A DNA stretch of 64,000 bases, from the NCBI GenBank assembly GCA_942491185.1, contig CALOAB010000018.1, positions 124,001-188,000 on the forward strand, written 5' to 3'. The DNA is from SLRI01 sp942491185 (GTDB lineage Bacteria > Pseudomonadota > Alphaproteobacteria > Geminicoccales > Geminicoccaceae). Positions 57,155 to 64,000 of this stretch are shown here, in pieces. Made by a program: the position numbers and the translations under genes. A model generated the notes under the pieces. That model did no database searches. It worked only from the letters and a program-made list of their open reading frames with translations, and was not told the origin of the DNA. Positions within the stretch are counted from its first letter, which is position 1; each line of letters opens with the position of its first letter.

Positions 57155-58701
57155 CAAGCCTCGCTCTCCTCGGCTGGCTTGCCAGCGGCCTTCTTCTTCG
57201 CCGGCTTGGCTGCGGCCTTGGCGGTCGCTTTCTTCGGCTCGGCTTTCGCTTTGGCGGCCTTTTCCTTCGGCTCGGCTGCCGCTTCGGTGGTCTCTTCCTT
57301 GGGCTCCGCTGCCGCTTTGGCGGTCGCTTTCTTCGGCTTGGTCGCCTTCTTGGTGGTCTCTGCCGGCGCCTCCTCCTCGGCGTCCGGATCCTTCATCAGC
57401 TCCTCGATGCTCACGGTCTCGTCCTTGACCGCCGCGCGCTCGAGGATGAGGTCGACCACCTTGTCCTCGAAGATCGGCGCCCTGAGCTGCTCGAGCGCGG
57501 CTGGGGTGTCGCGGAAATACTCGAACACCGCCTTTTCCTGGCCCGGGTAGCGCCGGGCCTGCTCCATCACCGCCTGATTCAACTCCGGGCCCTCGACCTT
57601 GACCTCGTTCTTGAGGCCGATGTCGGAGAGGACGAGGCCGAGGCGGACACGACGCTCGGCGATCTGCCGGTACTCGGCGCGCAGCTCTTCCTCCGTCTGC
57701 CCCATGCTCTCGAACGTGCTCTCCGTGCGCTTCATCTCGTCTTCGAGCTGGCGCCAGATGGCGTTGAACTCGAGCTCGATCATGCCTTCCGGCACACCGA
57801 ACTGGCAGCGCTCGGCGAGGTCGTCGAGCAGCGCCCGCTTGGCCTTCTGCCGGGAAACGCCGCTGTAGTCGCTGGCGAGGCGCTCGCGGATCTTGACCTT
57901 GAGGTCGTCGAGGCTCTCGGCCATCAGCCCCTTGGCGAAATCGTCGTCGACAGCAACCGGGCTGCCGGCCTTGATGTCCTTGATCTTGATCGTGAAGGTC
58001 GCGGTCTTGCCCTGGAGATCGTCGCGGCCGTAATCCTCGGGGAAGGTCGCCTCGATCTCGCCCTCGTCGCCCACGGCCTTGCCGATCAGGCTGTCCTCGA
58101 AGCCGGGGATCATCTGACCGCTGCCGATGACGCTATCGAAATCCTCGGCCTTGCCGCCGTCGAAGGCGACGCCGTCGATCTTGCCCTCGAAGTCGAGCGT
58201 CACCTGGTCGCCGTCGGCAGCGGGACGCGGCTCGGCCAGAGGCTCGAAGCTGCGCCGCGCCTTGGCGAGATTGGCAATCGCGTCGTCGACCTGGCTGTCC
58301 TCGACCTCGACCACCTGACGGGTCAGGCTGATCGCCGCCAGATCGAGCTCCGGCACCTCGGGCAGCACCTCGAGATCGAGCTTGAACTCGAGATCGGCGC
58401 CGTCGTCGAACGCGATCACCTCGACCTTGGGGCGCAGCGCCGGCTTCAGCTCGTTGTCGGCGATCGCCTGCTTGGAGCCCTCGTCGACCGCCTGCTCGAG
58501 GATCTCGCCCATCAGCTGACGGCCATATTGGCGCTTCAGGAGAGAGAGCGGCACCTTGCCCGGCCGGAAGCCCGGCACCTTGGCCGTCTTCGCCATCTTC
58601 TTCAGCCGGGCCTCGACCTTGCCCTCGATCTCGTTCGCGGCAACCACGACCTTGAATTCACGCTTCAAGCCGTCGGCTGCCACCTCTGTGACCTGCATCA
58701 T
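57154..58701 (-). CDS. tig: Trigger factor, ribosome-associated chaperone
   Basis: 515 residues from 58701 (MMQVTEV). Ribosome-binding GFRPGKVP loop (residues about 45-52), central FKBP-type peptidyl-prolyl isomerase domain (ADGDQVTLDFEGKIDGVAFDGG), and C-terminal chaperone domain. It ends with an unusual Lys/Ala/Glu/Pro-rich tail of about 75 residues with repeated EPKE and KAAA units, resembling histone-H1-like tails. Coupled to clpP. Confidence 0.96.
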   Translation of the reverse strand: MMQVTEVAADGLKREFKVVVAANEIEGKVEARLKKMAKTAKVPGFRPGKVPLSLLKRQYGRQLMGEILEQAVDEGSKQAIADNELKPALRPKVEVIAFDDGADLEFKLDLEVLPEVPELDLAAISLTRQVVEVEDSQVDDAIANLAKARRSFEPLAEPRPAADGDQVTLDFEGKIDGVAFDGGKAEDFDSVIGSGQMIPGFEDSLIGKAVGDEGEIEATFPEDYGRDDLQGKTATFTIKIKDIKAGSPVAVDDDFAKGLMAESLDDLKVKIRERLASDYSGVSRQKAKRALLDDLAERCQFGVPEGMIELEFNAIWRQLEDEMKRTESTFESMGQTEEELRAEYRQIAERRVRLGLVLSDIGLKNEVKVEGPELNQAVMEQARRYPGQEKAVFEYFRDTPAALEQLRAPIFEDKVVDLILERAAVKDETVSIEELMKDPDAEEEAPAETTKKATKPKKATAKAAAEPKEETTEAAAEPKEKAAKAKAEPKKATAKAAAKPAKKKAAGKPAEESEA

Positions 58702-58885
58702 TCTGCCTTTCGTCGTCCGAGCCTGGGGCGACCGCCGCAATCGCCGGGCCCAACGTCACGTTTTTCGGGATGTCCGTCCGCGCGCCAGTCGCCCTTGGCG
58801 ACAGCAATGGCGAACCCGCAAAGGGCTATAGCATAGCCGCCACAAACGCCAAGGGTTTAAGGGCTTGCCCCGAGTCGTCGCCTAC

Positions 58886-59005
58886 CCGCGCTCAAGCAGC
58901 GCGAAGCGCGATAGCGGCCATCCGACCGCGCTCAAGCGGCACGAAGCGCGATAGCGCCCATTTGACCGCGCTCAAGTAGCGCGAAGCGCGGTAGCGCCCA
59001 TGAAA
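58886..59005 (-). repeat. Three tandem 40-bp repeats downstream of tRNA-Leu
   Basis: Units 58886-58925, 58926-58965 and 58966-59005 each begin CCGCGCTCAAG and contain AAGCGCG; they are about 80-90% identical. Each unit can fold CGCGCT with AGCGCG into a short hairpin. The array starts 3 bp beyond the encoded CCA end of the tRNA, so its transcript would follow the tRNA 3' end. No coding role seen; the remaining 58702-58885 is unremarkable upstream sequence of tig. Confidence 0.8.
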
Positions 59006-59007
59006 GC

Positions 59008-59092
59008 TGGTGCGGGCGGAGGGACTTGAACCCCCACGGCTTGCGCCACAGGAACCTAAATCCTGCGTGTCTACCAATTCCACCACGCCCGC
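59008..59092 (-). tRNA. tRNA-Leu (anticodon UAG)
   Basis: 85 nt including an encoded CCA. Acceptor stem GCGGGCG pairs with CGCCCGC; D-loop GGTAGAC; anticodon stem CAGGA/TCCTG with loop TTTAGGT giving anticodon TAG; long variable arm (GGCGCAAGCC); T-arm GGGGGTTCAAGTCCCTC. A type II tRNA reading CUN leucine codons. Confidence 0.95.
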
Positions 59093-59181
59093 ACAACGCG
59101 TGCTGATACCTCAGGTGGAAAGCCTGCGCCAACGGTTTTGCCGCTGGAGCGACAACCGGGATTCGGTTAAGGCCTGAGGCC

Positions 59182-60726
59182 ATGCACGAGAAAGTCCTGA
59201 TCCTCGATTTCGGCTCGCAATTCACCCAGCTGATCGCCCGGCGGCTGCGGGAGCTCAAGGTCTATTGCGAGATCCTGCCGTGTACGGTCGACGACGCGGT
59301 GGTGCGCGACTTCGCGCCCAAGGCGATCATCCTCTCCGGCGGCCCCGCCTCGACCACCGATGCGGTGAGCCCGAAGGCGCCGCCCGTCGTCTTCGCGCTG
59401 GCTGTGCCGGTGCTCGGCATCTGCTACGGCGAGCAGACCATGGTGGCGGAGCTCGGCGGCTCGGTGGTGCTGGGCACCATCCGCGAGTTCGGCCGGGCCG
59501 AGATCGAGCTGGTCTACCCCTCGCCGCTCTTCGACGGCATCATGACGCCCGGCGCCAAGGCCACTGTCTGGATGAGCCACGGTGACAAGGTGGCAGAATT
59601 GCCCAAGGGCTTCGTCACGCTGGCGCGGAGCCCGGGCTCACCGTTTGCCGCGATTGCCGACGAGCATCGCCGCTTCTACGGGCTGCAGTTTCACCCCGAG
59701 GTGATGCACACCGAGATTGGCGGCATGCTGCTGGAGAATTTCTGCCGCGGGATCGCAGCACTCTCCGGCGACTGGACCATGGCCGCCTATCGCGACGAGG
59801 CCATCGACGCCATCCGCGACAAGGTTGGCCGGGGCCGGGTGATCTGCGGCCTCTCGGGCGGCGTCGATTCCGCCGTCACCGCGATTCTGGTGCACGAGGC
59901 GGTGGGCGACCAGCTGACCTGCGTCCTGGTCGACACCGGGCTGATGCGCAAGGACGAGGCGCGCCAGGTGGTCGAGCTCTTTCGCGGCCATTTCAACATC
60001 CCGCTGGTTCTCGTCGATGCCGGTCCAACGTTCCTCGCAGCGCTCGAGGGCGTCGATGACCCGGAGCGCAAGCGCAAGATCATCGGCAAGACCTTCATCG
60101 ACGTGTTCGAGGCCGAGGCCGAGAAGCTGGACGGCGCGGATTTCCTGGCCCAGGGCACGCTCTACCCAGACGTGATCGAGAGCGTCTCATTCAAGGGTCC
60201 GTCGGTCACCATCAAGTCGCACCACAATGTCGGCGGGCTGCCGGAGCGGATGCGCATGGGCCTGGTCGAGCCATTGCGCGAGCTGTTCAAGGACGAGGTC
60301 AGGACACTGGGCCAGGAGCTCGGCCTGCCCGCCTCGTTCGTCGGCCGCCATCCCTTTCCGGGACCGGGGCTGGCCGTGCGCATCCTGGGCGAGATCACGC
60401 CCGAGCGGATCGCCGTGCTGCAGGAGGCGGACGCCATCTATCTCGACGAGATCCGCAAGGCCGGGCTCTATGACGACATCTGGCAGGCCTTCGCCGTGCT
60501 GCTGCCGGTCCGCACCGTGGGCGTGATGGGCGACGGGCGCACCTATGAGTGGGTCTGCGCGCTCCGCGCCGTGACCTCGACCGACGGCATGACCGCCGAC
60601 GTCTACCCGTTCGAGGCGGCGTTCCTGACGCGCGTGGCCACACGCATCGTCAACGAGGTCAAGGGCATCAACCGCGTCACCTACGACGTCACCAGCAAGC
60701 CGCCCGGCACGATCGAGTGGGAGTAG
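59182..60726 (+). CDS. guaA: GMP synthase (glutamine-hydrolysing)
   Basis: 514 residues. N-terminal class I glutamine amidotransferase with catalytic Cys in LGICYGEQTM and His/Glu in FHPEVMHTE; the residue after CYG is Glu where most homologues have Gln or Met. Then the ATP-pyrophosphatase P-loop SGGVDSAV and the dimerisation domain ending PPGTIEWE. Converts XMP to GMP. Confidence 0.97.
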   Translation: MHEKVLILDFGSQFTQLIARRLRELKVYCEILPCTVDDAVVRDFAPKAIILSGGPASTTDAVSPKAPPVVFALAVPVLGICYGEQTMVAELGGSVVLGTIREFGRAEIELVYPSPLFDGIMTPGAKATVWMSHGDKVAELPKGFVTLARSPGSPFAAIADEHRRFYGLQFHPEVMHTEIGGMLLENFCRGIAALSGDWTMAAYRDEAIDAIRDKVGRGRVICGLSGGVDSAVTAILVHEAVGDQLTCVLVDTGLMRKDEARQVVELFRGHFNIPLVLVDAGPTFLAALEGVDDPERKRKIIGKTFIDVFEAEAEKLDGADFLAQGTLYPDVIESVSFKGPSVTIKSHHNVGGLPERMRMGLVEPLRELFKDEVRTLGQELGLPASFVGRHPFPGPGLAVRILGEITPERIAVLQEADAIYLDEIRKAGLYDDIWQAFAVLLPVRTVGVMGDGRTYEWVCALRAVTSTDGMTADVYPFEAAFLTRVATRIVNEVKGINRVTYDVTSKPPGTIEWE

Positions 60727-60811
60727 GCGCTGCCGCCCGTCACGGCACCGGCCGGCTGAGGTGATCAGCCGCTTCCTCGTTCCGTCTTCCGGCCATGCAT
60801 GTGCCGAAGCC

Positions 60812-60964
60812 ATGTCGACCAGCAAGGGTGGCGGGCTGCATGGCCTGCTCGCGGTGCTGGCAATGCATCAGCGGCGCTTGCATGCGGAGGATACGGTCGT
60901 CGCCGTTCGGATCGTCGCCGGCTGGCGCACCGCAGACGACGACAGCATCTATCGGCTGGCCTAG
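60812..60964 (+). CDS. Very small hypothetical protein
   Basis: 50 residues (MSTSKGGGLHGLLAVLAMHQRRLH...). Ordinary amino-acid composition but no clear Shine-Dalgarno and no family; it ends overlapping the stop of the convergent DUF333 gene. May be a chance ORF. The surrounding 60727-60960 contains nothing else. Confidence 0.25.
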   Translation: MSTSKGGGLHGLLAVLAMHQRRLHAEDTVVAVRIVAGWRTADDDSIYRLA

Positions 60965-61209
60965 CCGTCCGCGCCCGCGCTACTCTCTCGATAGAATTCC
61001 CAGGCGTCGACCACCGAGCCGTCCTCCAGCGTGCAGCTGCCGGCGGCCAAATCGTGCGTGCCCCCCTGTTGCTCACAGAAGACCGCGGCTGGATTGGGTT
61101 GGCCGACCGTGGGTGGGTGCGCGTCCGGGTCGCCTCCGACACAAGCGGCAAGCCCGCAGGTCACGGCGAGCGTGAACATCATGAGGGGGATTCTAGCCAC
61201 TCCTGGCAT
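60961..61209 (-). CDS. DUF333 family lipoprotein
   Basis: 82 residues from the ATG at 61209. Signal peptide with lipobox LAAC (residues 19-22), then the DUF333 domain: NPAAVFCEQQGGTHDL... CTLEDGSVVDAWEFYR, with the two conserved Cys. Probable outer-membrane or periplasmic lipoprotein of unknown function. Confidence 0.85.
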   Translation of the reverse strand: MPGVARIPLMMFTLAVTCGLAACVGGDPDAHPPTVGQPNPAAVFCEQQGGTHDLAAGSCTLEDGSVVDAWEFYRESSAGADG

Positions 61210-61417
61210 GCTTTCTCGTGCGTGAGCCTTCACCCGGTGCAGACCGAGCGCCGATCCATCTTCTCGGCAGCGGCAGGTCATTGTCGAGCTCCATGATTTG
61301 GCGTCATTGACGGGGTCTCAAACCGTCTTCGAGCCGCCTCCCCGGCGGGCTGAAGCCAGCGATCGTCCGCTCTGCCACTGTCGGGCCGATCAGGGCAGGC
61401 CAAGCCATGCAAGCGCC

Positions 61418-62005
61418 TCACGGCACCTCGGCGATGGGCTCGACGTCGTCGATGTAGTGGCGGGCGAGGAGGTGGTCGAGGGAGATGGCGCCGGCACCTT
61501 TGACCACGAGATAGACCAGCGGCATCAGCCAGAGCAGGCGCTGGTCGGCGATCACCGAGTCCGAGGTGCGGTCGAACCAGGTGCCGATCGTGGTGGCATC
61601 CGCGCCGTGGAAATTGATGTCGACATAGGTCTGCACGGCGATGAAGCCGATCATGCCGAACGCCGCCAGCCTGGTGAAGAGGCCCGCCACGATAAGCAGC
61701 GGCAGGATGATCTCGGTGTAGGTGCCGAGATAGACGATCAGGCCCCAGGGAAAGAAGGCGATGGCGCTCGGATCGTAGCCCGAGGCTTCCATGATCGAGG
61801 GCACGATCTGGACATAGGCGCCGGCCGAGAGGTGGATGAAGCCGAGCAGCCCGTCGCCGAGCTTGGTCATGGCGGAGCTCAAGAAGTAGACCAGGAGCAC
61901 GGCGGCGAAGACGAAGCGGGCGAAGAGCCCGAGGAACCAGCTGTCCAGCTCGGCTTCCAGGCGCTTGAAGATGCCATGGTGGAGGCTGGCGAGGTCGTCG
62001 ATCAT
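61418..62005 (-). CDS. DoxX family membrane protein of the bufferin operon
   Basis: 195 residues from the ATG at 62005, with AAGGAAA upstream. Four helices of the DoxX fold (ARFVFAAVLLVYFLSSAMTKL, IVYLGTYTEIILPLLIVAGLFTRLAA, GMIGFIAVQTYVD). DoxX proteins commonly accompany bufA/bufB genes (a BufD-like role). It starts 13 bp after bufC. Confidence 0.85.
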   Translation of the reverse strand: MIDDLASLHHGIFKRLEAELDSWFLGLFARFVFAAVLLVYFLSSAMTKLGDGLLGFIHLSAGAYVQIVPSIMEASGYDPSAIAFFPWGLIVYLGTYTEIILPLLIVAGLFTRLAAFGMIGFIAVQTYVDINFHGADATTIGTWFDRTSDSVIADQRLLWLMPLVYLVVKGAGAISLDHLLARHYIDDVEPIAEVP

Positions 62006-62018
62006 GCGCTCGGTTTCC

Positions 62019-62783
62019 TTAATGCGGGCAGATGCCGGCGGCGGCTTCGAGCTCGAAGAGCGAACTGATGCCTGCGGCCATGTTGAACGTGTCGTCGGCA
62101 CGCGAGCCTGTGTCGGCAGCCGCGGCCAGCGGCTGGCCCGCCTGCAGCGCCTCGAGCAGCGCGAAGAGCCGCTGGGTCACGACATGGACATGCACGGTCT
62201 GGTGCGGGCGGATCACCAGCACCGCCTCCGAGCGCTGCAGGTCGACGTCATCATGCGCGCCGCGGCCGGTATTGGCGGCCCACAAGCTGGCGACCGGCCA
62301 ACGAGAGCGGAGCAGCCGTGCCGATGGGTGCAGCGTGATCCGCGTCGCCGGCAAGTCGGCCTCGGGGATCGCGCCCAGCGCCTCGATCGTCTGCGGTGCG
62401 GCATCGGCTGCGTGGTAGGCCTCGAGCCAGAGCCGCTCGAGCCGCGCGACGTCGGCGAGGAACGGCAGCTTGGCCGCCGGCGCGAAGCCTTCGAGAAACT
62501 GCGCGAAGCTCTGGCCATAGGTGATCAGCACCGGCGAGCGCGGCGGCTCTGCTCGCACATAGACGCCGGCTGCAGCCCTGAAGAAGCGCTCGCCGACCAG
62601 GGCCAGGACGGCGGGGTAGGCGGCGGCGAGCGCATCGGTGAGGCTGACGACGACATTGTTGCGGTAGACGGCGAGGCGCGCCTCTGGCGCCAGCCCGGCG
62701 GGCGCCGCACGCTCTGGTGCGAGCAGCGCTGCCGCGAGGTCAGCTTGCCCGGGCAAGAAGCTGATCCTTGGCAATCGCCGCAT
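62019..62783 (-). CDS. bufC: Bufferin maturation partner BufC/HvfC (DUF2063)
   Basis: 254 residues from the ATG at 62783, inside the end of bufB (44-bp overlap). N-terminal DUF2063 segment (LAVYRNNVVVSLTDALAAAYPAVLALVGERFFRAAA) with the YRNN motif, and a C-terminal beta-rich domain. In RiPP systems it is the partner that presents the precursor peptide to the MNIO enzyme BufB; once mis-described as a DNA-binding domain. Confidence 0.88.
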   Translation of the reverse strand: MRRLPRISFLPGQADLAAALLAPERAAPAGLAPEARLAVYRNNVVVSLTDALAAAYPAVLALVGERFFRAAAGVYVRAEPPRSPVLITYGQSFAQFLEGFAPAAKLPFLADVARLERLWLEAYHAADAAPQTIEALGAIPEADLPATRITLHPSARLLRSRWPVASLWAANTGRGAHDDVDLQRSEAVLVIRPHQTVHVHVVTQRLFALLEALQAGQPLAAAADTGSRADDTFNMAAGISSLFELEAAAGICPH

Positions 62784-63594
62784 CGAGCAGAAGCTGCGCG
62801 CGCCCTGCCTCGGCCAGCAGGACTGGCCACTCGGGCACGTCATTGTCCCACTCGACCAGGGCCGGGACCGGGCCGGTCAGCTCCAGGACATGCGCAAACA
62901 ACGACCAGACCGGATCGACCACACCTCGATCATGGGCGTCGATCAAGAGGCCGGTCGAATCGACGGCATGCCCGCCGAGATGGATCTCACGGACGGCATG
63001 GAGCGGGAAATCGGCGATATAGGATTCGGGCGTGAAGCCCAGATTGGTCGCCGAGACGAAGACATTGTTGACGTCGAGCAAGAGGCCACAGCCGGTGCGC
63101 TCCACCAGCGCGGCCAAGAACGTCGTCTCGGCGAGGCTGCTCTCGGCGAAGGAGAGATAAGACGACGGGTTCTCGAGGAGAATGCGGCGACCGAGCACGT
63201 GCTGCATCTGGTCGATGTGGTCGGCCACGCGAAGCAGCGTCGAGCTGTTGTAGGGCAGCGGCAAGAGGTCGTTGTAGAAGATGCCGTCGTGGCTCGACCA
63301 GGCCAGATGCTCGGAGACGAGGCCCGGATCATAGCGGTCGCAAAGGTCCTTCAGGCGCTCGAGATGCTCGTCGTCGAGCGGCGCATCGCCGCCGATGGAG
63401 AGGCCCACCCCGTGCAGCGACAACGGATAGTCGGCGCGGATCCTCTCGAGATGGCGGTGCGGCGGGCCACCGGCGCCCATGTAGTTCTCGGGATGCACCT
63501 CGAACCAGCCGACCGCCGGCCTCGTGGCCTCGATCGCCTCCCAGTGCTCGGCCTTGAGCCCGAGCCCCGCCGCTGGCGGAATGGTGGTTCGCAT
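62740..63594 (-). CDS. bufB: Multinuclear non-heme iron oxidase BufB (DUF692)
   Basis: 284 residues with GGAGG/AAAGG before the ATG. DUF692 TIM barrel with the conserved metal ligands: HPENY, LHGVGLS, SEHLAW, LLENPSSY, LLDVNNVFVSATNLG, EIHLGGHA, DAHDRGV and VEWDND. MNIO enzymes modify cysteines of the BufA precursor (oxazolone or thiooxazole products reported for family members). Second gene of the operon. Confidence 0.93.
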   Translation of the reverse strand: MRTTIPPAAGLGLKAEHWEAIEATRPAVGWFEVHPENYMGAGGPPHRHLERIRADYPLSLHGVGLSIGGDAPLDDEHLERLKDLCDRYDPGLVSEHLAWSSHDGIFYNDLLPLPYNSSTLLRVADHIDQMQHVLGRRILLENPSSYLSFAESSLAETTFLAALVERTGCGLLLDVNNVFVSATNLGFTPESYIADFPLHAVREIHLGGHAVDSTGLLIDAHDRGVVDPVWSLFAHVLELTGPVPALVEWDNDVPEWPVLLAEAGRAQLLLDAAIAKDQLLARAS

Positions 63595-63681
63595 CCTTTA
63601 GCCTCCGATCCTGACCCGAGGGTGGCGAGGGGCGGCGCTTCGACAGCACCACCCCGTCCTCCGCCCTCGATAGCGATTGTG

Positions 63682-64000
63682 TCAGGCGGGAACATCGCGT
63701 TCAAGCGGCTCCAGCGAACCCTTGCGGTCGCCAGGAAGCTCGAAGCTCGCCTCGTCGACAGTGCCATACTTCTCGCACGTGCCCTCGGGCACCAGGGTCC
63801 AGGCATTGCCCTGGTAGTCGACGGTCGAGGTGCCGGCACAGGTGGTGCCCGGCCCGGCGGCGCAGTCGTTCTGGCCGGCGAGCGAGACGCCGTAGCACTT
63901 CTCGTTGGCCGCGTGCGCCGGTGCTGCGAAGCTGCCGGCACTGGCGATCGCCGCGGCAACGGCGCCGGCGAGCAAGGTCGCGGACGTGTTCGACTTCTGG
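63682..64000 (-). CDS. bufA1: Bufferin precursor BufA1 (DUF2282), 5' end outside window
   Basis: The frame stays open to the window edge (QKSNTSATLLAGAVAAAIASAG...), so the start codon, likely within a few residues, lies beyond position 64000. Signal peptide ending PAHA-ANEK, then the four-cysteine core: EKCYGVSLAGQNDCAAGPGT, then TCAGTSTVDYQG and EGTCEKYGTV. Periplasmic metal-binding RiPP that sequesters copper after cysteine modification by BufB. 87 bp upstream of bufB. Confidence 0.88.
   Translation of the reverse strand, partial: QKSNTSATLLAGAVAAAIASAGSFAAPAHAANEKCYGVSLAGQNDCAAGPGTTCAGTSTVDYQGNAWTLVPEGTCEKYGTVDEASFELPGDRKGSLEPLERDVPA

Noticed and set aside
58886..59005. Possible CRISPR array
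   Set aside because: The three units are contiguous 40-bp tandem repeats without unique spacers, and no cas genes are nearby.
58932..59258. Minus-strand ORF containing GIGRHAGFRFLWRKPWGFK-like sequence
   Set aside because: This is the well-known spurious translation of a tRNA-Leu gene; the tRNA at 59008-59092 explains it.

Overview
The window is one contiguous stretch of a GC-rich (third codon positions mostly G or C) bacterial chromosome. Several gene families and arrangements point to an alphaproteobacterium, most likely from a Rhodospirillales/Geminicoccales-like lineage: an NDUFA12-type complex I accessory subunit, a B12-dependent class II ribonucleotide reductase (nrdJ) with a NrdR-type promoter, an alphaproteobacterial short-form prolyl-tRNA synthetase, class III cyclases fused to unusual output domains, and the tig-clpP-clpX-lon chaperone/protease block. 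I cannot name a genus. Housekeeping genes are intact. Three accessory genes carry single-base frameshifts, so either those genes are decaying or the assembly contains indel errors.

Layout: 0-7 kb holds a divergent carbohydrate-uptake locus (SDR dehydrogenase and TIM-barrel protein on the minus strand; Tat-exported binding protein and two ABC permeases on the plus strand, without an ATPase) and an AAC(6')-like GNAT. 7-15 kb holds a frameshifted DUF4345 gene, dusB, dnaE and a receptor-like class III cyclase with TolB-like and TPR regions. 15-20 kb is a redox block: oxyR divergent from katG, then a cysteine-rich Crp/Fnr regulator, a YgaP-like membrane protein and a secreted DsrE protein. 20-34 kb holds lolD, lolC/E, proS, a DUF2189 membrane protein, a frameshifted putA, TRAP-transporter P and Q subunits without an M subunit, a fatty acid desaturase, the tungstate importer tupBCA and another SDR. 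34-42 kb holds a frameshifted PhnD-like gene, a cyclase-alpha/beta-hydrolase fusion and a myo-inositol catabolic locus (iolDE divergent from iolG with two candidate IolR sites), then a serine hydrolase. 42-47 kb is nrdJ with a long upstream region holding two NrdR-like boxes 31 bp apart and five DnaA-box-like sites. 47-51 kb holds the complex I subunit, a glyoxalase-fold protein, a degenerate GGDEF protein and a barnase/barstar pair. 51-61 kb holds a GlpQ-like phosphodiesterase, lon, clpX, clpP, tig, tRNA-Leu(UAG) and guaA. The last 3 kb is a bufferin operon (bufA1, bufB, bufC, DoxX) running off the right edge.

The most noteworthy items are: a secreted barnase with all catalytic residues overlapping its barstar gene by four bases; the bufferin operon with its MNIO maturase; a dispersed family of six near-identical palindromes (GGGGAGAT-C-ATCTCCCC and variants) mostly at gene ends and behaving like terminators; the NrdR-box/DnaA-box region in front of nrdJ; a triplicated 40-bp repeat directly downstream of tRNA-Leu; and the three frameshifts.
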